From assembly GCF_003382365.1 (NCBI RefSeq), contig NZ_QTSU01000001.1, positions 992,001-1,056,000 on the forward strand: DNA of 64,000 nucleotides, read 5' to 3'. This stretch comes from Lysobacter silvisoli (GTDB taxonomy: Bacteria; Pseudomonadota; Gammaproteobacteria; Xanthomonadales; Xanthomonadaceae). How positions within the stretch are numbered: the stretch's first letter is position 1; each line of letters starts with the position of its first letter. The translations under genes were made by a program, and so were the position numbers. Below the pieces are notes generated by a model. It had not been told where the DNA came from and did no database searches. It saw only the letters and a program-made list of their open reading frames with translations. Shown here piece after piece: positions 36,605 through 46,500 of this stretch.

Positions 36605-36899
36605 GGACAAGATCGAGATTCAGAACGTCAACACGCCGGGGCGCACCGAGCGGGTGGATCGGGCCAAGTACACGGCGATGCGCGAGGCGCTGCTGGCCGT
36701 GCTGCCGTCCAAGGCGCCTGGCATGACCGTGGCCGACGCCAAGGCCGCGTTGCTGCCGCGTTTGCCCGATGCGCTGTTCCCGCAGGGCAAGACGGCAGGC
36801 TGGTGGCTCAAGGCGGTGCAACTGGATCTGGAGGCCAAGGGCGTGATCGTGCGTGCGCCGGTCAAGCCGGTGCATCTGTACCGGTCGGGCAAAAGTTGA
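36597..36899 (+). CDS. DUF6958 family small protein
   Basis: 100 aa. KIEIQNVNTPGRTERVDRAKY at the start, ALLAVLPSKAPGMTVADAKAALLPRL in the middle, and GKTAGWWLKAVQLDLEAKGVIVR near the C-terminus are characteristic of DUF6958. The latter half looks like a winged-helix module. ATG 36597 overlaps the end of the DUF6151 gene by 8 bp. It is the third gene of the TetR operon. Similar proteins are often encoded near TetR/GFA-like genes, and no function is established. Confidence 0.75.
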   Translation: MPEDKIEIQNVNTPGRTERVDRAKYTAMREALLAVLPSKAPGMTVADAKAALLPRLPDALFPQGKTAGWWLKAVQLDLEAKGVIVRAPVKPVHLYRSGKS

Positions 36900-36993
36900 T
36901 CCGGTTCGAGAGAGCTAGTGGCTGATCCTCCGACAGCGGTTGGCGTCTGCACGTCGCCATCGCGCCATCTGCATTGACCCGATGAAACCGACA

Positions 36994-37102
36994 CCGTCAT
37001 TCCGGCGAAAGCCGGAACCCATTTTGACCTTCGCTCCGATTAGAGTGGCTGCGCCCCTCAAGAGCAAAGCAAAATGGGTTCCGGCTTTCGCCGGAATGAC
37101 GG
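36994..37102. repeat. Perfect 33-bp inverted repeat pair of the CGTCATTCC palindrome family
   Basis: Left arm 36994-37026 and right arm 37070-37102 are exact reverse complements, with a 43-bp spacer. Each arm holds its own hairpin TTCCGGC-GAAA-GCCGGAA, a GNRA loop. Compared with the arms at 13891/14236 (CCCGC-GAAG-GCGGG) both sides of the stem have changed together. There is no GIY-YIG gene inside this copy. It sits between the convergent DUF6958 and SDR genes, so it could also terminate transcription from both sides. Confidence 0.85.
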
Positions 37103-37171
37103 GTTTCGTGGTTGATCGCTTAGGTAATTCGAGCTCTCGAGGGCTCAGCTGCGCCGCTCTCGCGGTCCCGC

Positions 37172-37957
37172 TCAGATCGACTGCATCCGCCCGCCGTCCA
37201 CGGCCAGGCTTACACCGTTGACGTAAGCGGCGGCCGGCGAGGCTAAAAACGCGATCGCAGCCGCGATCTCGGCCGGTTCGGCGAAGCGGCCGGCCGGCAC
37301 GTTCTTGCGCATGGCCTCCAGCACCGCGTCCTCCGACTGCCCGGAGGCGCGCGCGCGTTCGCCCACGATCTGGGCGATGCGGCCGGTGTGGGTGTAGCCG
37401 GGCAGCACGTTGTTGACGGTGATGCCTTCGGGCGCGAGTTCGCGCGACAGGGTCTTGGCCCAGCTGGCCACCGCGCCGCGGATGGTGTTGGACACGCCCA
37501 GGCCGACGATGGGCTCCTTCACCGAAGTGGAGATCACGTTGACGATGCGGCCCCAGCGCGCCGAACGCATGCCCGGCAGCACCGCGCCGACCAGGGTCTG
37601 GTTGGCGACCAGGTGGCGCTGGAATGCGTCCAGGTAAGCGGCGATCTGCGCGCTGTGCGCGGGGCCGCCCGGCGGACCGCCGGTATTGTTGACCAGGATC
37701 TGCACCGGCTTGCCGGCCGCGAGCGCTTCCACCTGCTGGCGCAGCGTGTCGGCCTGAGACACGTCGGCGGCGATCCAGCCGTGCTGTTGCGCGCCGCGCA
37801 CGGACAGCTCGGCGGCCACCGCCTGCAGCGCATCGGCGCGCCGCGCCAGCACGGTCACGTCGCAGCCCAGCAGCGCCAGCTCGTGCGCGGCGGCGCGGCC
37901 GATGCCGTCGGAGGCGCCGCACACCAGGGCGTGCTTGCCGGTCAGGTCCAGGTCCAT
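37172..37957 (-). CDS. Atypical short-chain dehydrogenase/reductase (lacks YxxxK)
   Basis: 261 aa SDR. The Rossmann motif is good (VCGASDGIGRAAAHELAL, residues ~11-28), as are LVNNTGGPPGG and the C-terminal FLASPAAAYVNGVSLAVDGG. Where the catalytic YxxxK should be, the sequence reads VGLGVSNTIRGAVASWAKTL: Tyr is replaced by Ser and Lys by Arg. Such divergent members form a known 3-oxoacyl-ACP-reductase-like subgroup whose activity is uncertain. It lies 24 bp after paiB at the end of the asnS run. Confidence 0.85.
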   Translation of the reverse strand: MDLDLTGKHALVCGASDGIGRAAAHELALLGCDVTVLARRADALQAVAAELSVRGAQQHGWIAADVSQADTLRQQVEALAAGKPVQILVNNTGGPPGGPAHSAQIAAYLDAFQRHLVANQTLVGAVLPGMRSARWGRIVNVISTSVKEPIVGLGVSNTIRGAVASWAKTLSRELAPEGITVNNVLPGYTHTGRIAQIVGERARASGQSEDAVLEAMRKNVPAGRFAEPAEIAAAIAFLASPAAAYVNGVSLAVDGGRMQSI

Positions 37958-37981
37958 CGCGGAACTCCTAAAGTCGGGGGA

Positions 37982-38605
37982 TCAGGCGTCGGGCAGGTAG
38001 CTACGTACCAGCGCGGCGACTTCGTGCGAACGGGCGTCGTCCAGCGCGTCCAGCCGTTGCGCCACCGCTTCGCGGTTGGCGACGGGGTGGTTCTGGTTGA
38101 ACTTGAACTTCAGCGTCGCGCGCTCGACTTCGAAGCGGAAGCCGACGATGCCGCGCAACTGGCGCCGTTGCGCCTCGACCTCGGGCTCGAAACGCCAATC
38201 GCCGCCGACCGCAGCCTCGTGCCGGCGGCTGAGCTCGTCGACCAGCTGCGCCAGCGCGGCTTCGTCGTCGTAGGTATGAAGTTGGCCGTGCAGGTGGGCC
38301 ACGGCATAGTTCCAGGTCGGCACCCGCGCCGCGGCTTCCTTGTCCGGGTACCAGCCCGGCGACACATAGGCATGCGGGCCGTGCACGATCGCCAGCGCCG
38401 CGCCGGCGTGGCCGGACTGAGGGTTGGGCCGGGCCCAATGGCCGCGCAGTTCGATGCGCTCGCCGTCGCGCGCGTACAGCACCGGCAAATGCGACACCAT
38501 CGGCTCGCCTTCGCGCACGGTCACCAGGGTGACGAAGCTGTCGCGCGCAAGCAGGGCGTCGAGCGCGGCCAGGTCGTTTTCGGCGAAGGCGCGCGGCAGG
38601 TACAT
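37982..38605 (-). CDS. PaiB-type FMN-binding protein
   Basis: 207 aa. Matches the PaiB / FMN-binding negative regulator family: MYLPRAFAENDLAALDALL, the split-barrel stretch TLVTVREGEPMVSHLPVLY, then AIVHGPHAYVSPGWYPDKEAAARVPTWNYAVAHLHG, and the C-terminal GFRFEVERATLKFKFNQNHP. In Bacillus PaiB affects protease synthesis; in proteobacteria it is uncharacterised. ATG 38605 is 5 bp past the stop of the upstream acidic protein gene. The split-barrel fold suggests flavin or heme-degradation chemistry rather than DNA binding. Confidence 0.9.
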   Translation of the reverse strand: MYLPRAFAENDLAALDALLARDSFVTLVTVREGEPMVSHLPVLYARDGERIELRGHWARPNPQSGHAGAALAIVHGPHAYVSPGWYPDKEAAARVPTWNYAVAHLHGQLHTYDDEAALAQLVDELSRRHEAAVGGDWRFEPEVEAQRRQLRGIVGFRFEVERATLKFKFNQNHPVANREAVAQRLDALDDARSHEVAALVRSYLPDA

Positions 38606-38610
38606 GGCGC

Positions 38611-38919
38611 TCAGTGCCGCGGCGGCAGCTTGCGCATCATCAGCTCGCGCAGGGCCTCGTCGTCGTCGGCGCGCGGCGGCTGCAGCTCGTCCACGGCGAA
38701 GCCGCGCTCCGCGGCGTCCTCGTCGTCCAGACCGTCCAGGGCCACGAATTCGGCGTCCATCAGCGCCGCGCGGGCGCTGTCCTCGCTGTCGTAGGCCAAG
38801 GTGTTGCCGTCGGCGTCGAAGACCTCGGCGGTGCCGGCGTCGCGCACGCGCAGGCGCGCCCAGATCACGGTGCGGCCCAGGGTGGCCAGCCACCACTCCT
38901 CGCGCAGGGTCTCGTTCAT
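38611..38919 (-). CDS. Small acidic hypothetical protein
   Basis: 102 aa with strong net negative charge, starting MNETLREEWWLATLGRTVIW. The middle has VFDADGNTLAYDSEDSARAALMDAEFVALDGLDDEDAAE, a beta-hairpin then an acidic helix. Not assigned to a named family. Positioned within the asnS operon with short gaps on both sides (11 and 5 bp), which supports it as a real gene. No signal peptide or membrane segment. Confidence 0.7.
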   Translation of the reverse strand: MNETLREEWWLATLGRTVIWARLRVRDAGTAEVFDADGNTLAYDSEDSARAALMDAEFVALDGLDDEDAAERGFAVDELQPPRADDDEALRELMMRKLPPRH

Positions 38920-38930
38920 GGCGTCCTCGT

Positions 38931-39236
38931 TCACGGCAGCAGGGTCGACAGCGCCCACAGCGCCGCGGCGCCGACCAGGCCGGCGATGATGGTCAGCAGC
39001 GACAACCGCGCCGGACTGGCCAGGCCGTCCAGGTTGCGGTCGCCGGCGGCGAGGTAGCGGCGAGCCAGCAGCCAGCGCCAGGCGCCAGGGCTGGCGAACG
39101 CGCCCGCGCCCAGCTCGCGCTTGATCTCCGGGTGGCGGTCGCGGATGTGCACCAGCGCCAGCGGCCAGAAGATCACGAAGGCGCAGAAGCCGGCGATGGC
39201 CAGGGCGACGAACAGCAGGGCGAGGAACAGGATCAC
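38931..39236 (-). CDS. Small two-helix membrane protein
   Basis: 101 aa. An N-terminal hydrophobic helix (ILFLALLFVALAIAGFCAFVIFW) and a C-terminal one (LSLLTIIAGLVGAAALWALSTLL) flank a basic loop with RDRHPEIKRELG. The family is not recognised by name; the amphipathic RHPEIKRELGAG motif is common in small Xanthomonadaceae membrane proteins. It starts 13 bp past the asnS stop and is probably co-transcribed. Both ends are likely cytoplasmic or both periplasmic. Confidence 0.7.
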   Translation of the reverse strand: MILFLALLFVALAIAGFCAFVIFWPLALVHIRDRHPEIKRELGAGAFASPGAWRWLLARRYLAAGDRNLDGLASPARLSLLTIIAGLVGAAALWALSTLLP

Positions 39237-39249
39237 GATCTAAGCGTAC

Positions 39250-40650
<1,401 letters not shown>

Positions 40651-40732
40651 GGGATCCCTGCCTGATAGCGCTATACGAGTAGAACCGGGAATGATAGCGG
40701 ATCGCCGAGGCCCGAAGCGGCGGCGCGCCGGC

Positions 40733-40738
40733 TAGACT
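40733..40738 (+). promoter_or_regulatory. Candidate -10 box of the DUF2891 gene
   Basis: TAGACT in the context GGCTAGACTCGGCGCC, 37 bp before the ATG. The nearly identical GGCTAGACTCGGCCCC occurs upstream of the DUF885 gene at 42412, suggesting a shared promoter type; no -35 box is clear in either. Confidence 0.35.
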
Positions 40739-40775
40739 CGGCGCCAATACCTACACAGCGGGGCAGGGCGAGACG

Positions 40776-41909
40776 ATGGCGGCGATGGCGAAGTGGCTGG
40801 CGATCGGGGTGTTGTGCGGCAGCGCGGCCACCGCCGCGGCGGCGGCGCCCCAACCCGAACCCGGATCCGTGACCGGCGTCGCCACGGACACGGTGCTGGA
40901 CGAAGCCCGCGCGACCCGCTTCGCCCGCCTGGCGCTGGACTGCGTGGGCCGCGAGTACCCGAACAAGATTTCCCAGCAACTGCGCGGCGATGGCGACGTG
41001 AAGCCGCCGCGGCAGCTGTACCCGGCCTTCTACGGCTGCTACGACTGGCATTCCTCGGTGCACGGCCACTGGCTGCTGGTGCGGCTGTTGCAATTGCACC
41101 CGCAGGCCGAGTTCGCCCCGGCCGCACGCGAGGCGCTGGCCGCCAACCTCACCGCCGAGCGCATCGCCGGCGAGCTGGCGGGGCTGCGCAGCGGCAGCGA
41201 CGAGACTTTCGAGCGCCCTTACGGCCTGGCTTGGCTGCTGCAGTTGGGCGCGCAGCTGCGCGGCTGGGACGACCCGCAGGGCCGGCAATGGGCCGCGGCG
41301 CTGGAACCGCTGGAGCGCGAGGCCGCGGCGCGGCTGCTGCGCTGGCTGCCCAAACTGACCATGCCGATCCGTGCCGGCGAGCATTCGCAGACCGCCTTCG
41401 CCTTCGGCCTGGCCCTGGACTGGACCCAGCGCAGCGGCGACACCGCCCTGCGCGAGGCGCTGCTCGCGCGCAGCCGCGATTTCTACCTGCGCGACAGCAA
41501 ATGCCCGCTGGCCTATGAGCCCTCGGGCCAGGATTTCCTCTCGCCCTGCCTGGCCGAGGCCGACCTGATGCGGCGGGTGCTGCCGCCGGTGGACTACGCG
41601 ATCTGGCTGGCCACCTTCCTGCCGCAGGTCCCGCGCAAGGCCGACGCCAGCTGGCTGGCGCCAGGCGTGGTGCTGGACCCCAGCGACGGCAAGCTCGCCC
41701 ACCTGGACGGCCTGAACCTGAGCCGCGCCTGGATGCTGCAGGGCATCGTCAAAGGCCTGCCGCCGCGCGACCCGCGCGTGCCGGCCTTGCGCGCGGCGGC
41801 CGACCGCCATGCGCAGGACGGCCTGAAGGCGGTCAGCGACGTGCATTACGCCGGCGCGCACTGGCTGGGCAGTTTCGCCACCTATCTGTTGGCGCCGCCC
41901 GCGCCTTGA
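40776..41909 (+). CDS. DUF2891 family secreted protein
   Basis: 377 aa. Starts with a signal peptide (MAAMAKWLAIGVLCGSAATAAAAA). The mature sequence matches DUF2891: REYPNKISQQLRGDGDV, YPAFYGCYDWHSSVHGHWLLVRLL near residue 87, RPYGLAWLLQLGAQLRGW, IRAGEHSQTAFAFGLALDWT, and YEPSGQDFLSPCLAEADLMRRVL. The repeated helical pairs suggest an alpha/alpha barrel, as in glycan-acting enzymes; no catalytic assignment is possible. It is divergent from asnS and monocistronic. Confidence 0.88.
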   Translation: MAAMAKWLAIGVLCGSAATAAAAAPQPEPGSVTGVATDTVLDEARATRFARLALDCVGREYPNKISQQLRGDGDVKPPRQLYPAFYGCYDWHSSVHGHWLLVRLLQLHPQAEFAPAAREALAANLTAERIAGELAGLRSGSDETFERPYGLAWLLQLGAQLRGWDDPQGRQWAAALEPLEREAAARLLRWLPKLTMPIRAGEHSQTAFAFGLALDWTQRSGDTALREALLARSRDFYLRDSKCPLAYEPSGQDFLSPCLAEADLMRRVLPPVDYAIWLATFLPQVPRKADASWLAPGVVLDPSDGKLAHLDGLNLSRAWMLQGIVKGLPPRDPRVPALRAAADRHAQDGLKAVSDVHYAGAHWLGSFATYLLAPPAP

Positions 41910-41966
41910 AACGCTGTGTCGCGGGGCCATATCGGTGGGGCAGGGGCCGCGGCTGCGGTCCCTTGG

Positions 41967-41972
41967 TAGAAT
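41967..41972 (+). promoter_or_regulatory. Candidate -10 box of the Fe-S carrier gene
   Basis: TAGAAT in GGTAGAATGAAC, ending 27 bp before the ATG at 42000. The -35 position is GC-rich and not recognisable. Confidence 0.4.
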
Positions 41973-41999
41973 GAACGCCTAGCATCGAGAACCCCGCGC

Positions 42000-42338
42000 A
42001 TGTCCGTCACCCTCGCTCCCGCCGCCTTCGAACGTGTCAGCCGTTACGTCGCCGAGACGCCCGGCGCGCTGGGCCTGCGCTTCGGCGTGACCCGCACCGG
42101 TTGCTCGGGCTGGCAGCACACCGCCGACTTGGCGCGCGAGCAGCGCGAGGGCGACACGGTGTTCGAGCAGGACGGCGTGCGCATCTACGTGGACCCGATC
42201 AGCCTGCCGCTGGTCGACGGCACCCAGATCGATTTCCTCAAGCAGGGCCTGGGCGAGCAGTTCGTGTTCCGCAATCCCAACGCCAGCGCGGAATGCGGCT
42301 GCGGCGAGAGCTTCACCACGGCCGCCGACGCGGCCTGA
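42000..42338 (+). CDS. A-type iron-sulfur cluster carrier (IscA/SufA/ErpA family)
   Basis: 112 aa. The three cluster-binding cysteines of A-type carriers are present: one in VTRTGCSGWQH near residue 36 and two in SAECGCGESF near residue 100. Flanking motifs GLRFGV and VYVDPISLPLVDGTQIDF are typical. The protein passes [4Fe-4S] clusters from scaffold to target proteins. It is not next to an isc or suf operon in this window; the copy is free-standing between two secreted-protein genes. Confidence 0.92.
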   Translation: MSVTLAPAAFERVSRYVAETPGALGLRFGVTRTGCSGWQHTADLAREQREGDTVFEQDGVRIYVDPISLPLVDGTQIDFLKQGLGEQFVFRNPNASAECGCGESFTTAADAA

Positions 42339-42411
42339 TTTTCTCCGGCCCGATCTTTACAGCGCGACTTTCGGCCTAGGGCCGCGCCCGCACGCGCGGG
42401 CTAGACTCGGC

Positions 42412-42417
42412 CCCAGC
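42412..42417 (+). promoter_or_regulatory. Candidate -10 box of the DUF885 peptidase gene
   Basis: TAGACT in GGCTAGACTCGGCCCC, 18 bp before the ATG at 42436; a near copy of the box at 40733. Confidence 0.35.
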
Positions 42418-42435
42418 TCACCTGGGGACCCGCGC

Positions 42436-44199
42436 ATGTTCCGCAGTTTCGTACTCGCCACGGCCGCCGCGGCCGTGCTCGCCGCCGCGCCCGTGCGCGC
42501 CCAGGACGCCGACGCGCGCCTGAAAGCCTATTTCGAGGCCGAATGGGAACGCGGCCTGGTCGAAAGCCCCGAGGGCGCCAGCTACAACGGCGACAACCGT
42601 TTCAACGACCGCTGGACCGACCGCAGCCTGACCGCCATCGCCCAGCGCGAGGCCGCCGACCGCGACGCGCTGGCCCGGCTCAAGGCGATCGGCCGCGATG
42701 CGCTGTCGGCCGACAGCCGCCTGGATTACGACACCTACGCCTGGACCCTGGAACGCAACATCGAGCGGCAGAAGTTCCGCGAATACCTGCAGCCGGTGAG
42801 CCACCAGGGCGGGGTGCAGACCGCCGACGGCATCAGCGAGGTGCTGCCGTTCGCCAACGCCCGGGACTACCGCGACTGGCTGGCGCGCATGAACGCGGTG
42901 CCGGCCATGGTCGAGCAGACCACCGCGCTGATGCGCGAGGGCGTGGCGCGCAAGTCGATGCCGCCCCGGGTGCTGATGCAGCGCGTGCCGGCGCAGATCG
43001 CCGCGCAGATCGTCGACGACCCCACCCGCAGCCCGTACTACCGCCCGTTCCTGCGCTTCCCCGACAGCGTGAGCGCGGACGAGCGCGCGCAGCTGCAGGC
43101 GCAGGCCAGGCAGGCGGTGAGCGAGCGCATCGTGCCGGCGTACCGCCAGTTCGCCCACTACTTCAAGCACGACTACCTGCCGCATGCGCGCGCGGGCATC
43201 GCCGCCGCCGAACTGCCCGACGGCCGCGCCTACTACGACTTCCTGGCGCGCTACTACACCACCACCGGGCTCAGCGCCGACGAGATCCACGAGATCGGCC
43301 TGAAGGAAGTCGCGCGCATCCGCGCCAAGATGGAACAGGTCAAGTCCGAGGTGGGATTCAAGGGCACGCTGGCGGAGTTTTTCGCCTTCCTGCGCAGCGA
43401 TCCGCGCTTTTTCCACAAGACGCCCGAGTCCCTGCTCACGGCCTACCGCGCCCTGTCCAAGCGCATCGATCCGGAGCTGGTGAAGGTGTTCCACACCCTT
43501 CCGCGCCAGCCCTACGGCGTGCGCCCGATCCCCGACAACATCGCCCCCGACACCACCACCGCCTATTACCAGCCGGGCGCGGTCGATGGCACGCGCGCGG
43601 GCTACTACTACGTGAACCTGTACAAGCCCGAGGTGCGGCCGACCTGGGAAATGATGGCGCTGTCGCTGCACGAGGCGGTGCCGGGCCACCACTTCCAGTT
43701 CGCGCGCGGACTGGAACTGCCGGAGCGGCCGATGTTCCGCCGCACCGCCTACTTCGTCGCCTACGGCGAGGGCTGGGGTCTGTACGCCGAGCAGTTGGGC
43801 TACGACATGGGCCTGTACGACGACCCCTACGACCGCTTCGGCCAGCTCACCTACGAGATGTGGCGCGCGGTGCGCCTGGTGGTGGACACCGGCATGCACG
43901 CCAAGGGCTGGAGCCGCGAGCGCGCGATCGCCTACTTCAAGGACAACGCGGCCAAGACCGACCAGGACATCGTCAACGAGATCGACCGCTATATCGGCAC
44001 GCCGGGGCAGGCGCTGGCCTACAAGATCGGCCAGCTGAAGATCTCGGCGCTGCGGGCCAAGGCGCAGGCGGCGCTGGGCGAACGCTTCGACCTGCGCGCG
44101 TTCAACGACGAGGTGCTGGCGACGGGCTCGGTGCCGCTGGAGGCCCTGGAGGCGCGGATCGACGGGTGGATCGAGGCGGAGCGGGGGAAGCGGCGGTAA
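42436..44199 (+). CDS. Secreted DUF885 family metallopeptidase
   Basis: 587 aa. Signal peptide MFRSFVLATAAAAVLAAAPVRA. The zinc site is visible: His412, Glu413 and the following histidines in HEAVPGHHFQ, plus Glu445 in YGEGWGLYAE as the third ligand; this is the M3/M32-like pattern of DUF885. Other conserved pieces are YYYVNLYKPEVRPTWEMMALSL and the C-terminal YIGTPGQALAYKIGQLKI. It is probably a periplasmic peptidase (possibly dipeptidyl or oligopeptide cleaving). It is monocistronic, ending at a repeat that faces the convergent TraB gene. Confidence 0.93.
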   Translation: MFRSFVLATAAAAVLAAAPVRAQDADARLKAYFEAEWERGLVESPEGASYNGDNRFNDRWTDRSLTAIAQREAADRDALARLKAIGRDALSADSRLDYDTYAWTLERNIERQKFREYLQPVSHQGGVQTADGISEVLPFANARDYRDWLARMNAVPAMVEQTTALMREGVARKSMPPRVLMQRVPAQIAAQIVDDPTRSPYYRPFLRFPDSVSADERAQLQAQARQAVSERIVPAYRQFAHYFKHDYLPHARAGIAAAELPDGRAYYDFLARYYTTTGLSADEIHEIGLKEVARIRAKMEQVKSEVGFKGTLAEFFAFLRSDPRFFHKTPESLLTAYRALSKRIDPELVKVFHTLPRQPYGVRPIPDNIAPDTTTAYYQPGAVDGTRAGYYYVNLYKPEVRPTWEMMALSLHEAVPGHHFQFARGLELPERPMFRRTAYFVAYGEGWGLYAEQLGYDMGLYDDPYDRFGQLTYEMWRAVRLVVDTGMHAKGWSRERAIAYFKDNAAKTDQDIVNEIDRYIGTPGQALAYKIGQLKISALRAKAQAALGERFDLRAFNDEVLATGSVPLEALEARIDGWIEAERGKRR

Positions 44200-44229
44200 G
44201 GCGCGCCGCTTCAGTAACAACAGCAACAG

Positions 44230-44330
44230 CAAATCCCCCTGGCCCCCCTTTTTCAAAGGGGGGGAACCGCATATGTCGCTCTTGCTGGTCTTCCCACTTT
44301 GACAAAGGGGGATTGAGGGGGATTTGCTTT
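44230..44330. repeat. AAATCCCC palindromic element, copy C
   Basis: CAGCAAATCCCCCTGGCCC, an inner hairpin CCCCCCTTTTTCAAAGGGGG, a middle GCTCTTGCTGGTCTTCCC and an inverted end GGGGGATTTGCTTT. Same parts and order as copy A. It lies between the convergent DUF885 and TraB genes, where the hairpins plus T/A runs could stop transcription in both directions. Confidence 0.75.
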
Positions 44331-44339
44331 ACCGCCCCA

Positions 44340-45545
44340 TCAGCCGATCAACTTGCCCAGCATCCGCAAGCCGCCCGTCCACACCCCGATGGCCGTGCCC
44401 AGGCTGGTCAGGAAGAAGTTCAGCAACACCCGCGCCACCCGGTTGCGCCACCAGCCACGCACGCTCTGCACGTCGTCGCGCAGGGCCATGAAGTCGGCAT
44501 AGGTGGGCTTGCGCACCCAGGCCTCGGTCAGCGCGCTCAGCGTGCCCGAGGCCAGCGCCGGGTGCAGTGGAGTGATCGGCGAGGCCACGAACGCGACCAG
44601 GATGCTCAAGGGGTGGCCGCCGGCCACCGCGCAACCGATCGCGCCGAGCACGCCGGTGGCCAGCACCCACTGCAGCAGCAGGTCCGAGCCCACGTCGATG
44701 CCGCCGCGCCAGAAGCCCCAGGCGAAACCGCCGAGCACGAACACCGACAGGATCAGGGTGAACCAGGGGAAGTCGCTCTTCTTCGGCAGCGACTCCAGTT
44801 CCTCGCGCACCGTCTCGGGCGCGCGGGTTTCCTCGCGCAGGTGCTGGGCCAGGCCCTGCAGGTGGCCGGCGCCGACCACGGCCAGCACCTCGCGCGCATC
44901 GCCGTGCGATTCGCGCAGGCGCGCGGCCATGTAGCGGTCGCGCTCGGAGATCACGCTTTCGTACAGTTCCGGACTCTCGCTGGCGAACTCGCCGAAGCTC
45001 GATTCCAGCACGTCGCCCTGCTTGAGCTTTTCGATCTCGTCCTCGCCCACTTCCTCGTCGGCGATCAGCGCCGCGATCAGGCCGCTGCCGAGCTTGGCCC
45101 GGCCCCACCAGCCCAGCTTGCTGGAGGCGCGCTTGAAGGTCAGGCCCACCTCGCGGTCGATCAGGTGCACCGGCAATTCGCGCTGGCGCGCTTCCAGCAC
45201 CGCGCGCTTGAGCTCGGCGCCGGGTTCGATGCCCAGTTGCTCGGCCAGGCGGCGCTGGTAGGCGGCCAGGGCCAGGTTGGCGGCGAACAGCGCGGTCTTG
45301 CCGGTGCGCAGCACCTGGATCAGGTCCAGCCGCGCCAGCGCGTCCGGGTCGGTCAGGGCTTGCAGCCGCTGCGGGTCCAGCTCCACCGCCACCGCGTCGT
45401 AGGCGCCGCTGCCGATGGCGTCGCGCACCGCATCCACGCTGGCCTGGGAGACGTGCGCGGTGCCCAACAGGGTGTAGCGCACACCGTCGCGTTCGACGAT
45501 GGCATGGGGCTGGCCGTGCAGGCCGTCTTGGACAGGGGCATTCAT
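44340..45545 (-). CDS. TraB/PrgY family membrane protein
   Basis: 401 aa. The TraB/PrgY domain (residues ~1-240) carries YTLLGTAHVSQASVDAVRDAI at the start and VLAVVGAGHLQGLAQHL near residue 225, the glutamate and histidine motifs shared with the TIKI/ChaN clan. The C-terminal ~140 residues hold four or so hydrophobic helices (WFTLILSVFVLGGFAWGFW, LLLQWVLATGVLGAIGCAVA, ISILVAFVASPITPLHP, VLLNFFLTSLGTAIGVWTGG). Homologues are thought to act on signal peptides or other small ligands at the membrane. It is monocistronic. Confidence 0.88.
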   Translation of the reverse strand: MNAPVQDGLHGQPHAIVERDGVRYTLLGTAHVSQASVDAVRDAIGSGAYDAVAVELDPQRLQALTDPDALARLDLIQVLRTGKTALFAANLALAAYQRRLAEQLGIEPGAELKRAVLEARQRELPVHLIDREVGLTFKRASSKLGWWGRAKLGSGLIAALIADEEVGEDEIEKLKQGDVLESSFGEFASESPELYESVISERDRYMAARLRESHGDAREVLAVVGAGHLQGLAQHLREETRAPETVREELESLPKKSDFPWFTLILSVFVLGGFAWGFWRGGIDVGSDLLLQWVLATGVLGAIGCAVAGGHPLSILVAFVASPITPLHPALASGTLSALTEAWVRKPTYADFMALRDDVQSVRGWWRNRVARVLLNFFLTSLGTAIGVWTGGLRMLGKLIG

Positions 45546-45633
45546 GCGTAGGGCGGGCGCCTTCGGGGGCTGGGCACGGAAAGGCCCGCAGGATAGAGGC
45601 TGGGCCCGGCGCCGGCAAACCGGCGTCCGGGCT

Positions 45634-46371
45634 TCAGTGCCCGCCCTTGAACGGCGCGCGGTACCAGGCGATCAGGCCCAGGGCGAGCAGGACCGCGCCG
45701 ATCCAGCGCAGCGTGCGCGGCCAGGAGGGCGCGGCTTGCAGCAAGTCCAGCTGGCGCACGAACAGGGTTTCGCAGGCGCCGTTGCCGCCGTCGTCGCGGT
45801 TGGTCGAGGTGCCGCGGACGAAGTTCATGCCGTGGTTGTGGCGGTACACGGCCAGTTGGCCGCGCAGGCGCACCTGGTCGCCCACGCGCAGGCTGCGGAT
45901 GCGTTCGGCGATCAGCGGGTCGTTGGTCAGCAGGTGATTGTTGGACACCGCACGGGTGTGCTGCGGTCCCACCGGCGCGCCGCCGCCCCATTGGAAGTTG
46001 CAGGTCCACTGGCCGTTCCAGAACTTCATGTGCCGGTAGACGCCGTCGGCGGTGTTGGCGCCCCAGGCCAGGCACAGGTCGGCGACGTTGAGGTGGTCGT
46101 TATTGCGGGCGTGGAACTTATCCCACCAGGTGTCGGAGTCGTGGCGGCTCACGATCAGGCCGGCGATGTCGTATTCGGCCACCGGCTCGATCCGGTATTC
46201 CACTTCGCCCGCGCGCACCGAAAACGGAGCCATCGAACTGGGATGCTGGCCGGGCTCGGTGTTCACCACCGGCAGCAACTGCGCCGGCTCCGGTTCCAGA
46301 TTGCGCTTGAACCAGCCCACGGCCAGCAGCAACAGGCCGACGGTCAGCAGCGCCCGGGCGGGCGTGATCAT
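45634..46371 (-). CDS. Conserved membrane-anchored protein of unknown function
   Basis: 245 aa. One helix near each end (LLTVGLLLLAVGWF at residues 8-21 and WIGAVLLALGLIAWY near 222-238) with a periplasmic middle of ~200 residues. The middle has DSDTWWDKFHARNNDHLNVADLCLAWGANTADGVYRHMKFW, tryptophan-rich and distinctive, and later LRVGDQVRLRGQLAVYRHNHGMN, which reads like an OB-type beta-barrel strand set. Not matched to a named family. ATG 46371 was preferred to an upstream ATG that adds an arginine-rich leader. It faces the TraB gene with an 88-bp gap. Confidence 0.75.
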   Translation of the reverse strand: MITPARALLTVGLLLLAVGWFKRNLEPEPAQLLPVVNTEPGQHPSSMAPFSVRAGEVEYRIEPVAEYDIAGLIVSRHDSDTWWDKFHARNNDHLNVADLCLAWGANTADGVYRHMKFWNGQWTCNFQWGGGAPVGPQHTRAVSNNHLLTNDPLIAERIRSLRVGDQVRLRGQLAVYRHNHGMNFVRGTSTNRDDGGNGACETLFVRQLDLLQAAPSWPRTLRWIGAVLLALGLIAWYRAPFKGGH

Positions 46372-46500
46372 GACGCGGAACCGCGCGCCGCGGCGCGCGG
46401 AGTTAGACGTAGCGGCAAGGCGGTTCCCCTGGTTGCGGTCGGCGGCTAGCGGCGCGCCCCGCAACCAGAGTAGGAACAGCGATGGGTCCCGCGCAACGGG

